Source of the DNA: Sinomicrobium pectinilyticum
GTDB taxonomy: Bacteria; Bacteroidota; Bacteroidia; Flavobacteriales; Flavobacteriaceae
Length of the DNA: 64,000 bases
Reading direction: 5' to 3'
Assembly: GCF_003725735.1 (NCBI RefSeq)
Contig: NZ_RJTM01000002.1
Coordinates: 1 to 64,000 of the forward strand
Positions within the stretch are counted from its first letter, which is position 1. Each line of letters begins with the position of its first letter. The position numbers and the translations under genes are program-made. Below are positions 25,046-33,010 of this stretch, piece by piece. The notes under the pieces are model-generated. The model made no database searches. It saw only the letters and a program-made list of their open reading frames with translations, and was not told the DNA's origin.

Positions 25046-26803
25046 TCACATTTCTTTTTCCGAAAGCTGGCTCAAATACAGGTCTTTGTAATATCCTTCC
25101 GTATTTATAAGTTGATTATGAGTGCCTTGCTGAACAACCGAACCGTTCTCCAGAATAAGGATTTTGTCGGCATTCCTGGCCGAGGAGATTCTGTGGCTTA
25201 CGATAATAGTTGTTTTTTCTCTTGATACCTTATGGAGGTGTTTCAAAATCTTTTCTTCGGTTTCGGTATCTACCGCCGAAAGGCAATCGTCAAATAAAAA
25301 TATCTCCGGGTCTTTGATAAGTGCCCTGGCGATGGATACCCGTTGCTTTTGTCCGCCGCTGAGTGTAATACCCCTTTCGCCCAGTACCGTATCGTATTTT
25401 TTGGTGAATTTTACAATGTTTTTATGTACTTCCGCCCGCCTGGCAGCATCGATAACCTGCTGGTCGGTGGCATTTGCTTTACCGAATTTGATATTGTTCT
25501 TAATGCTGTCCGAAAAGAGGAAGGCTTCCTGGGGTACGGCGCCGATGGCTTTTCTCAGGTCGTGCAGGTTCAGTTCCTTTATCGGGGTATCATCGATACG
25601 TATTTCTCCTTCGGCCACATCATACAACCGGCCTATGAGGTCCAGTATGGTCGATTTTCCGGAACCTGTTTTGCCGATGATGGCCAGGGTCTCTCCCCGG
25701 TTGAGCGTAAAGGACAGATTGTTCAGTGCGGTTATATTGGTGTCTTCATAAGTAAATGACACATTCCGAAATTCGATTTTTCCGTGAATGGGTGTGGGGG
25801 CAGGATTGCTGTTTTGTATTTGGGGTACCGTATTGAGGAACTCGTTGATCCGTTTCTGGGATGCTTCCGCCCGCTGTACCGTTGAAGTTACCCAGCCTAC
25901 AATAGCTACGGGCCAGGTAAGCATGGCAATATAAATAATAAATTCCGCGATAATCCCCACCGTTTCGATCTCGCCGTTTATATACTGGTTACCCCCAACA
26001 TATATGGCAATGGTACTGCTTATCCCGATGAGCAGGGTCATCAGTGGCATAAACCATGCCTCTACCCGGGCCAGGTCCAGGCTTTTTTTTCTCCCGTCTT
26101 CCGCAAGGACTTCGGATTCCCGGTTGATGCGGGGCTCTATGTTATAGGCCTTTATCACAAAGATACCGGAGAAAGTTTCCTGCGAAAAAGTAGACAAGGT
26201 TGACAGATATTGCTGTACCACGGTACTCTTTTTATGAATAACCCTGCTTATCCTGTAAATAAGGAAGGAAAGGAAGGGGAGTGGTATCAGGCAGTAAAAA
26301 GCCATCGTAGGCGATTTGTAAAACATAATGGGGATAACACATAGAAAAAGGGTCAGGGTCTGTATGCTGTACATAACTGCCGGCCCGGCATACATACGTA
26401 CCTGGTTGACATCTTCACTGATACGGTTCATCAGGTCGCCCGTCCGGTTCTTTTTGTAAAAATTAAGCGATAGTTTTTCGTAGTGCCGGAATATCTCGTT
26501 CTTCAGGTCGTATTCTATATAACGGGATATGTTGATAATGGTCTGCCGCATCAGGAAAGTGAAAAAGGCAGAAAGTAAAGTAGAACCGACAATAATGAGA
26601 ATATAGGTGAGCAGCGTGGACTGCAAAGCGGCCTTATCCGCATTTTCGGCGGATAAAAAATCCTCGACGGCAGCGATAGATTTACTGATATAAGGCGGCA
26701 TAACCAGCGAAAATATCCTGGCTATGATAGTGATAATGACGCCGATAAGGAGTTTTGCCTTATATTTTTTAAAGTATTTGTTAATGTATTTTAATTCCTT
26801 CAT
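25046..26803 (-). CDS. ABC exporter, fused permease and ATPase (MsbA/MDR-like)
   Basis: A 585-residue half-transporter of the inner membrane. Residues 15-320 hold six transmembrane helices of the type 1 exporter fold. Residues 340-575 hold the nucleotide-binding domain: Walker A AIIGKTGSGKST, signature TLSGGQKQR, Walker B EIFLFDDCLSAVD and the H-loop IIVSHR. It should act as a homodimer. The substrate (lipid or drug) is not evident, and the Walker B Asp-Asp in place of Asp-Glu is worth noting: the residue after Walker B Asp is Asp rather than the usual catalytic Glu. Confidence 0.93.
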   Translation of the reverse strand: MKELKYINKYFKKYKAKLLIGVIITIIARIFSLVMPPYISKSIAAVEDFLSAENADKAALQSTLLTYILIIVGSTLLSAFFTFLMRQTIINISRYIEYDLKNEIFRHYEKLSLNFYKKNRTGDLMNRISEDVNQVRMYAGPAVMYSIQTLTLFLCVIPIMFYKSPTMAFYCLIPLPFLSFLIYRISRVIHKKSTVVQQYLSTLSTFSQETFSGIFVIKAYNIEPRINRESEVLAEDGRKKSLDLARVEAWFMPLMTLLIGISSTIAIYVGGNQYINGEIETVGIIAEFIIYIAMLTWPVAIVGWVTSTVQRAEASQKRINEFLNTVPQIQNSNPAPTPIHGKIEFRNVSFTYEDTNITALNNLSFTLNRGETLAIIGKTGSGKSTILDLIGRLYDVAEGEIRIDDTPIKELNLHDLRKAIGAVPQEAFLFSDSIKNNIKFGKANATDQQVIDAARRAEVHKNIVKFTKKYDTVLGERGITLSGGQKQRVSIARALIKDPEIFLFDDCLSAVDTETEEKILKHLHKVSREKTTIIVSHRISSARNADKILILENGSVVQQGTHNQLINTEGYYKDLYLSQLSEKEM

Positions 26804-26944
26804 AAAATATCAAAAAGAACAGTTGTTTTGTTAAATCGTCATTTTAAAGTGCTTGTTTTTAAGATATCGTCAATTTATTCGTATTTTTGTCTATTGATTT
26901 TATCAAATGTTTAAAATAAAGATAACTCTAATATCCAAAGCATA

Positions 26945-28048
26945 ATGATGACAGATCTCTTACATCCCGACGAACTTAAAAAAGTTGACCCGGTTTTTGG
27001 TCAACTTTCGTTTGATGATCACGAACAGATCGTATTCTGTAATGACAAAGATACAGGATTAAAAGCAATTATCGGTATCCACAATACGGTATTAGGACCG
27101 GCGCTTGGCGGAACGCGGATGTGGAACTATAATACGGAATGGGAAGCCCTGAATGATGTGCTCCGTCTTTCCCGTGGAATGACGTTCAAATCTGCCGTAA
27201 CCGGATTGAATCTGGGCGGGGGAAAAGCGGTTATCATAGGAGATGCAAAAACACAGAAAACTCCGGAACTGATGCGGAGGTTCGGTGAGTTCGTCAATTC
27301 TCTGGGCGGTAAATATATAACGGCAGAGGATGTTGGCATGGAAACTTCGGATATGGACCTTGTAAGAGATGTAACTCCCTATGTGACCGGGGTATCCGAG
27401 TCCAGGGGAGGTGCGGGCAACCCTTCGCCGATTACGGCATTTGGTGTGTATATGGGCATGAAAGCTGCGGCGGCATTTAAGTTCGGTACGGATAAGCTGG
27501 AGGGCAAACAGGTCCTGGTACAGGGTATCGGGCATGTGGGCGCATCCCTCGTAGAGTACCTGACCAAAGAAGGAGCCAAAGTATTAATAAGCGACATCAA
27601 CGAAGACCGTCTGCAGGAAGTAAGCAAAAAATACGGTGCGGTGGTGTATACGGGAGACGACCTGTATACCGCCAATGTGGATATTTACGCACCGTGTGCC
27701 CTCGGCGCAACCATAAATGATGATACGGTATATAAAATTAACGCTAAAGTTATAGCCGGGGCGGCCAATAACCAGCTTGCCGATGAGAACAGGCACGGGG
27801 CCATACTCCGTGAGAGAGGCATCGCCTATGCTCCCGATTTCCTTATTAATGCAGGTGGTATTATCAACGTTTATGCCGAACTGGAAGGGTACGGAAAAGA
27901 TGAGATCCGGCGAAAAACCGAGAATATTTACCATACGACGGGAGAAATTTTTGCACATTCCGAGAAAAACGGTTGTACCACACACCAGTCCGCATTACGT
28001 GTGGCACAGGCCAGAATAGATGCCAGAAAACAGGAAAAAAATGCATAA
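26945..28048 (+). CDS. Leucine dehydrogenase (Glu/Leu/Phe/Val dehydrogenase family)
   Basis: A 367-residue NAD-dependent amino acid dehydrogenase that deaminates branched-chain amino acids to oxo acids. The substrate-domain segment LGPALGGTRMW, the lysine-containing GMTFKSAVTGLNLGGGKAV, and the Rossmann segment VLVQGIGHVGASLVEYL are clear. The length and motifs fit leucine or phenylalanine dehydrogenase rather than the longer glutamate dehydrogenase. A TATTTTTG box at 26882-26889 lies upstream. The start may be either of two adjacent ATGs (26945 or 26948). Confidence 0.9.
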   Translation: MMTDLLHPDELKKVDPVFGQLSFDDHEQIVFCNDKDTGLKAIIGIHNTVLGPALGGTRMWNYNTEWEALNDVLRLSRGMTFKSAVTGLNLGGGKAVIIGDAKTQKTPELMRRFGEFVNSLGGKYITAEDVGMETSDMDLVRDVTPYVTGVSESRGGAGNPSPITAFGVYMGMKAAAAFKFGTDKLEGKQVLVQGIGHVGASLVEYLTKEGAKVLISDINEDRLQEVSKKYGAVVYTGDDLYTANVDIYAPCALGATINDDTVYKINAKVIAGAANNQLADENRHGAILRERGIAYAPDFLINAGGIINVYAELEGYGKDEIRRKTENIYHTTGEIFAHSEKNGCTTHQSALRVAQARIDARKQEKNA

Positions 28049-28092
28049 ATTCCGTTGCGGAAACCAAAATTCCCATTTGGTAACATAAAAAC

Positions 28093-28124
28093 TTGGAATT
28101 TGCAACCGGAAACACTTATTTTTG
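28093..28124 (+). promoter_or_regulatory. Promoter of nusB
   Basis: TTG at 28093-28095, 21-base spacer, TATTTTTG at 28117-28124, 59 bases before the ATG at 28184. Confidence 0.75.
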
Positions 28125-28183
28125 CAGGGCGAAAGAATATTTCTTTCGCCTTAATTTTTTTAAAGGCAACAAGTTCTTTTCAT

Positions 28184-29128
28184 ATGTTAACAAGACGACA
28201 TATTCGGGTTAAGGTAATGCAATCCATTTACGCGCTGACCCAAGCCGAAAAAACCGACCTGGACAAGGAAGAAAAATTTCTGTCTGCGAGCATGGAGAAT
28301 ATGTATAACCTCTATCTTGTGCTTTTGAGCCTTTTGGTGGAAATGCAGAAAATGGGTGCTTACAGGTTAACAGCTTCGGGGAAAAAATATCTGGCGACGG
28401 AAGAAGAAAAAAATCCTAACCGCAAATTTGTGGACAACAAGGTGCTGGCACTTCTGGGGAACAACATACTTCTTGCGGACGAGCTGAAAAACCGGAAACT
28501 CAATAACTGGTACCTGGACGAGGAGTATGTGAAAGTACTGTTTAAGGAAATGGAAGAGAGCGATTTCTATGCGGAATATATGTCTACCCGTACTTCCTCC
28601 TTTAAAGAAGATAAAGAATTTCTGCAGGACCTTTACAAGGAAGTAATAGCCCCTAACGATAAACTTTATGATTACATAGAAGATTTTAACCTTACATGGG
28701 TAGATGACCTTCCGTTGGTAAATACCTTTATCCTGAAACTGATACGAAAGGTAAAGCCTGCGGATAACGAGCGTTATTTTCTTCCCCGGCTTTTCAAGGA
28801 TGAAGAGGACCGTATGTTTTCCAGGGAACTTTTCCGCAAAACCGTACTCAATGAGGAAGTACTTCAGAAGGAAATATCTGGTAAAACCCCCAACTGGGAT
28901 ACCGACCGGATCGCGGAAGTGGACGAGGTCTTACTGAAAATGGCCATCTGTGAGTTCCTGAAATTTCCTTCCATACCCATTAAAGTAACCATCAATGAGT
29001 ACCTCGAGATCGCCAAGGAATACTCTACCCCCAAGAGCAGTATCTTCATAAACGGAATACTCGATAAAATGGTTAAGGATTTCGAGTCCAGGAATAAATT
29101 GAACAAAGTGGGAAGGGGGTTAATGTAA
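28184..29128 (+). CDS. nusB: Transcription antitermination factor NusB (long form)
   Basis: A 314-residue protein. The N-terminus MLTRRHIRVKVMQSIYAL is the standard start of NusB; the C-terminal 100 residues (DRIAEVDEVLLKMAICEFL, IPIKVTINEYLEIAKEYSTPKSSIFINGILDKM) carry the rest of the antiterminator fold. The insert of about 150 residues makes it twice the usual NusB length, as is normal in Bacteroidota. With NusE/S10 it binds boxA RNA to support rRNA transcription. The start at 28184 follows a good promoter; upstream in-frame ATGs precede it. Confidence 0.92.
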   Translation: MLTRRHIRVKVMQSIYALTQAEKTDLDKEEKFLSASMENMYNLYLVLLSLLVEMQKMGAYRLTASGKKYLATEEEKNPNRKFVDNKVLALLGNNILLADELKNRKLNNWYLDEEYVKVLFKEMEESDFYAEYMSTRTSSFKEDKEFLQDLYKEVIAPNDKLYDYIEDFNLTWVDDLPLVNTFILKLIRKVKPADNERYFLPRLFKDEEDRMFSRELFRKTVLNEEVLQKEISGKTPNWDTDRIAEVDEVLLKMAICEFLKFPSIPIKVTINEYLEIAKEYSTPKSSIFINGILDKMVKDFESRNKLNKVGRGLM

Positions 29129-29193
29129 TTATCCTTATTTTTATGCCCGTAAACAAAAAAATAATTAGTTAATCCGAAAAATAACAGAGTGAC

Positions 29194-29643
29194 ATGAAAA
29201 AAGTTTTGTTGACCATAGCACTTGTGGTGGCAGTCTTTACCTCCTGTAAAAAAGATGCTGCCAGTAAAGTAAAGGCAGAAAACGTAGCTCAGGCAGCTGC
29301 AAGGGATAAAGCTGCAGGTAAGCTCCCTGTTCTGGAATTCGATAAAAAAGAGCACGATTTCGGTACTATTCAGCGCGGAACTGCCGTAGAGACCGTATTT
29401 AAGCTGACCAATACCGGGGAAGCCCCCCTGGTAATTACCAATGCAACAAGCAGCTGCGGATGCACTATCCCGGAATATCCCAAAGACAAGCCCATTGCCC
29501 CCGGGGAAACTGCGGAATTGCTGGTTAAATATAACGGTTCCGGGATCAACCAGGTGACCAAAACGGTAACCATAACCACCAATACCGAAAAAGGAAGCGA
29601 GCAGGTAAGGATCAAGGCTTTTGTAGAAGAGCCTGCAAAATAA
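29194..29643 (+). CDS. DUF1573 lipoprotein
   Basis: A 149-residue exported lipoprotein (MKKVLLTIALVVAVFTSCK; lipobox Cys19). After a linker of about 25 residues comes a DUF1573 domain (FDKKEHDFGTIQRGTAVETVFKLTNTGEAPLVI), an immunoglobulin-like fold, with the conserved SSCGCTIPEYPKDKPIAPGE motif. The family is very common in Bacteroidota and its role is unknown; the CGC motif could bind metal. It lies between nusB and yajC, a conserved gene order, and is likely in one operon with yajC (19-base gap). Confidence 0.9.
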   Translation: MKKVLLTIALVVAVFTSCKKDAASKVKAENVAQAAARDKAAGKLPVLEFDKKEHDFGTIQRGTAVETVFKLTNTGEAPLVITNATSSCGCTIPEYPKDKPIAPGETAELLVKYNGSGINQVTKTVTITTNTEKGSEQVRIKAFVEEPAK

Positions 29644-29662
29644 GAAAAATTTAAATCAATAT

Positions 29663-29977
29663 ATGGAATCAATCAGTAGTCTGGCCCCCTTTTTATTAAT
29701 GTTTGTGGTGATCTATTTTTTTATGATCCGTCCGCAAATGAAACGTCAGAAACAAGAAAAGAAATTTGCTGCGGAACTTAAAAAGGGAGACAAAGTGGTG
29801 ACCAAAAGCGGAATGCACGGAAAAGTTGTTGAACTGAATGACAGTGATAACTCCTGCGTTATAGAAACGCTGGCAGGAAAGATAAAATTCGAAAGATCGG
29901 CCATTTCCATGGAAATGAGCCAGAAACTTAATGTCCCGGCAGCAGACAAAAATGCAGCAAAAGACAATAAGAAATAA
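29663..29977 (+). CDS. yajC: Preprotein translocase subunit YajC
   Basis: A 104-residue inner-membrane protein: one N-terminal helix (LAPFLLMFVVIYFFMI), then the YajC signature RPQMKRQKQEKKFAAELKKGDKVVTKSGMHGKVVEL. With SecDF it forms an accessory complex of the Sec translocase. It is the last gene of the nusB unit and is followed by a terminator. Confidence 0.95.
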   Translation: MESISSLAPFLLMFVVIYFFMIRPQMKRQKQEKKFAAELKKGDKVVTKSGMHGKVVELNDSDNSCVIETLAGKIKFERSAISMEMSQKLNVPAADKNAAKDNKK

Positions 29978-29999
29978 GTGTTTACAGCCTTATAACGTT

Positions 30000-30030
30000 A
30001 AAAGCCGCTTTTTCGAAGGTGGCTTTTTCT
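30000..30030 (+). terminator. Terminator after yajC
   Basis: 8-bp stem AAAGCCGC / GTGGCTTT (one G-T pair) with a 10-base loop and a T-rich tail. Confidence 0.8.
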
Positions 30031-30039
30031 TTTTGGTAC

Positions 30040-30627
30040 TTATCTGTATTGGTCGTGCAGCCCTTTGCCTTCCAGGATGAGCGGAATTATTTTTTCCAGA
30101 CGGGCGTATCTGGTGGTTTCTCTTTTGGCTTCCTCTATATATCCGGCATATTCCCGTTGTTTATAAGGGGCTAGGGCCTCGAATTTTTCGTGAAAAGACC
30201 GATCCTCCTGTAGTTTTCGGAGGAGTTCCTGCGGTATGACCAGTTCCTTTTTTTCCGGTTTTATTTCCTTTCCCTGTTTTTGATTGGCAATGGCCTCTTC
30301 TACGTATCGCCTTACTTTGTCCTTTTCTATTTCCGTTTCGGAGGTAAAACGCCATTGGCGCAGGGCTTTGGTTTTGCCTTCCTGGGCATTGACCAATACA
30401 CTGTGCTCGTCCCGCAACAGGGCACCGTTATGGAACCAGAGGGCGATGTGCTCTTTGAAAGCGGCAAAACCCACTACATTCTTCCCGTTGACCGTGTACG
30501 TGGGGAGGCCCCATTTGACGGTTTCCTGCAATTCGGTCTTCCGGAGAACATCCCGGAGTGTTTCCAGTGCCTTACGCCATTTGTCGTGTTTTTGCAGATA
30601 GGCTTCTACGGATATGGTCTTTTCCAT
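30040..30627 (-). CDS. DUF1801 / YdeI-like protein
   Basis: A 195-residue cytoplasmic protein. Residues 15-115 form a DUF1801 domain (LRDVLRKTELQETVKWGLPTYTVNGKNVVGFAAFKEHIALWFHNGALL). The C-terminal part (about 130-195, ALAPYKQREYAGYIEEAKRETTRYARLEKII) is the YdeI/OmpD-associated helical region. Function is not established; relatives include iron-chaperone-like (frataxin-like YdhG) proteins. A second YdeI-like protein lies at 39423-39935. Confidence 0.85.
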   Translation of the reverse strand: MEKTISVEAYLQKHDKWRKALETLRDVLRKTELQETVKWGLPTYTVNGKNVVGFAAFKEHIALWFHNGALLRDEHSVLVNAQEGKTKALRQWRFTSETEIEKDKVRRYVEEAIANQKQGKEIKPEKKELVIPQELLRKLQEDRSFHEKFEALAPYKQREYAGYIEEAKRETTRYARLEKIIPLILEGKGLHDQYR

Positions 30628-30867
30628 TTTACATATTTTTGACCTGTATGGTTTTATTTTATGTTATGGCTACGAAGGCACTCAAGCACAAAACAGGGAA
30701 GCACCAGGGCCTTTAGTTGTAGTTTCTTTTAATCCCCTTAATTGGGGGATCTGTCAATTTCAAATGACTGGGGATCTGTGCTTCCCAAACGGCATTTAAC
30801 CGGTCTGCGGCTTTACCATTCCCCTGAGATGAAAGGAGGACGGAGGCACCGATTGCCTGTTATTATT

Positions 30868-32100
30868 TTATTTCCCGTATTTCTCCGAGGTGAGCTGGGC
30901 AATCTTTACGATAACCTCCACGGCTTTCTGCATGCTTTGTACGGGGATGTATTCGTATTTGCCGTGAAAATTGTGCCCGCCGGCAAATATGTTGGGACAG
31001 GGGAGCCCCATGTACGAGAGCTGCGAACCGTCCGTACCTCCGCGTATGGGTTTTATAAAGGGCTCTATTCCCACATCTTTCATCGCCTGCTCCGCTATGT
31101 CCACAATATGGAAAACGGGTTCTATCTTTTCGCGCATATTGTAGTACTGGTCCTTAATTTCCAGTGTTATGGCGTTACCGTGCTTAAAGTTCAGCTCATT
31201 GGCTATTTTTTGCAGAAGTTCTTTCCGGGCTTCGAATTTGTCAAAATCATGGTCCCGTACGATACCTTCCAGGACGGTGTTTTCCACATCGCCCTTTATA
31301 CTGTAAAAGTGGAAGAAGCCTTCCGTGCCTTCCGTGCGTTGCGGCACCTCATTGGGCGGTAGCATATTGGCAAACCTGTTGGCCAGGAGCAGGGAATTCA
31401 CCATTTTTCCCTTGGCGTAACCGGGGTGTACACTTTTCCCTTTTATCTTTATGGTAACTCCGGCAGCATTAAAGTTTTCGTATTCCAGTTCGCCAATCTG
31501 GCTGCCATCCATCGTATAAGCCCATTCCGCCCCGAATTTTTCCACATTGAACTTACCTGCGCCCCGGCCGATTTCCTCGTCCGGCGTAAAAGCGATACGT
31601 ATTTTCCCGTGTTTTATTTCCGGATGACTGATGAGATATTCCATTGCCGTGATAATCTCCGTAATACCGGCCTTATCATCTGCTCCGAGCAGGGAGGTGC
31701 CATCCGTTACGATAAGGGTCTGCCCCTTGTATTGTAACAGGTCCTCAAAATAACGCGGGGAGAGTATGATATTTTCCTTTTCGTTCAGAACAATATCCTT
31801 TCCGTTATATTTCTCTATGACCCTTGGCCTTATATTGGTACCGTTAAAATCGGGGGAAGTGTCCATGTGTGAGATAAAACCGATGACAGGTACGTCATGG
31901 TCCGTATTGGAAGGGAGCGTAGCCATGACATAGCCGTTCTCGTCTACGGAAACATCCTGCATGCCTATGTCTTTGAGCTCTTCCACCAGCTTGTTTGCCA
32001 GTATCCATTGCTTGGCCGTACTCGGCGTGGTATCCGATTTGGGATCAGATTGGGTGTCTATGGTAACATAGCTTATAAAGCGGTCTATAATATTTTGCAT
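30868..32100 (-). CDS. pepT: Peptidase T (tripeptidase)
   Basis: A 410-residue cytoplasmic M20 aminotripeptidase that frees the N-terminal residue of tripeptides. The metal-binding sites are visible: [18 protein letters not shown], the general-base segment [12 protein letters not shown], and the late [22 protein letters not shown] and NFHGKYEY stretches. Full length, single gene. About 240 bases without a gene lie between it and the DUF1801 gene; I saw nothing there beyond ordinary AT-rich sequence. Confidence 0.96.
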   Translation of the reverse strand: MQNIIDRFISYVTIDTQSDPKSDTTPSTAKQWILANKLVEELKDIGMQDVSVDENGYVMATLPSNTDHDVPVIGFISHMDTSPDFNGTNIRPRVIEKYNGKDIVLNEKENIILSPRYFEDLLQYKGQTLIVTDGTSLLGADDKAGITEIITAMEYLISHPEIKHGKIRIAFTPDEEIGRGAGKFNVEKFGAEWAYTMDGSQIGELEYENFNAAGVTIKIKGKSVHPGYAKGKMVNSLLLANRFANMLPPNEVPQRTEGTEGFFHFYSIKGDVENTVLEGIVRDHDFDKFEARKELLQKIANELNFKHGNAITLEIKDQYYNMREKIEPVFHIVDIAEQAMKDVGIEPFIKPIRGGTDGSQLSYMGLPCPNIFAGGHNFHGKYEYIPVQSMQKAVEVIVKIAQLTSEKYGK

Positions 32101-32239
32101 GCGGAAATTTTTTACGAAAGTACTACGAATAGAGATAATTTTAAAATTTTGTTTCGCACCTTGCGGTACATTCGTTTAACGACCAATTTCCTTGGATGTT
32201 TTGTAGGAAATGGAGTATTTTTAATAATTGATAAAAACC

Positions 32240-32869
32240 ATGAAAAATATGCATCGCGACATTCTTAACCTTTTAAAAAGAATACAGGCAATTACAGATA
32301 CGGGACTTTTATACGCGAAAGATGAGTACGACATAGAACGATATGAGGAGCTCCGTGAAATTAATACGGAATTATGGCGGCAATACACCGGCCACACCGC
32401 CGAAAATATCGGCCTCATGTTCCCCGCAGTAAAAGATTACCCGACAGTAAAGGTAGATGTACGGGGGCTGGCACTGTCCCCGGAAAAGGAAATACTGCTG
32501 GTACGGGAGAGCGCCGACGGCAAATGGTCGTTACCCGGTGGTTGGGCGGATGTTGGCTTTACGGCTTCGGAAACCATCGTCAAAGAATTTAAGGAAGAGA
32601 CCGGGCTGAACGTAAAACCCGAAAGGCTACTGGCTGTCATGGACAAAAAAATGCACCCACATCCCCCGCAGCCTTTTTATGTCTACAAAATGGTATTTCA
32701 CTGTAAAATACTGTCCGGGAAAATGACCAGGAGTTTTGATGTCCTGGATGTAGACTATTTCAAGATAGACCAACTACCGCAATTGTCGGAAGACAGGATA
32801 CTGAAAAGCCAGATAGAGATGCTGTACACCAAGGCGACTTCGGGAGATCATATACCTTATTTTGATTGA
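32240..32869 (+). CDS. Nudix hydrolase with N-terminal helical domain
   Basis: A 209-residue cytoplasmic pyrophosphatase. Residues 1-60 form a helical NUDIX_4/N-terminal domain (LLKRIQAITDTGLLYAKDEYDIERYEELREI). The Nudix box is at about 98-120: GGWADVGFTASETIVKEFKEETG, which has the standard GxxxxxExxxxxxxREExxEEx spacing with Lys-Glu-Phe-Lys in place of Arg-Glu. The usual substrates of this group are nucleotide sugars or ADP-ribose-like compounds. ATG at 32240 is chosen over an upstream TTG; an ATG three codons later is possible. Confidence 0.88.
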   Translation: MKNMHRDILNLLKRIQAITDTGLLYAKDEYDIERYEELREINTELWRQYTGHTAENIGLMFPAVKDYPTVKVDVRGLALSPEKEILLVRESADGKWSLPGGWADVGFTASETIVKEFKEETGLNVKPERLLAVMDKKMHPHPPQPFYVYKMVFHCKILSGKMTRSFDVLDVDYFKIDQLPQLSEDRILKSQIEMLYTKATSGDHIPYFD

Positions 32870-32954
32870 GTTGAGCGGAGTTGTGGAGTTATCTGGTCGC
32901 GGCCGGAACCTGGTGATTCAGGTGAGGTGGGGATTTGATTATTAACTTAATACC

Positions 32955-32986
32955 AAAAAAGGCGCAACATGCTGTGATGCTGCGCC
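32955..32986 (-). terminator. Terminator after the outer-membrane receptor gene
   Basis: On the minus strand: GGCGCAGCAT / ATGTTGCGCC hairpin (32961-32986) with one internal mismatch, followed by six T. Confidence 0.85.
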
Positions 32987-33010
32987 CCTGACGGTTAAAA
33001 ACCCTATTAA

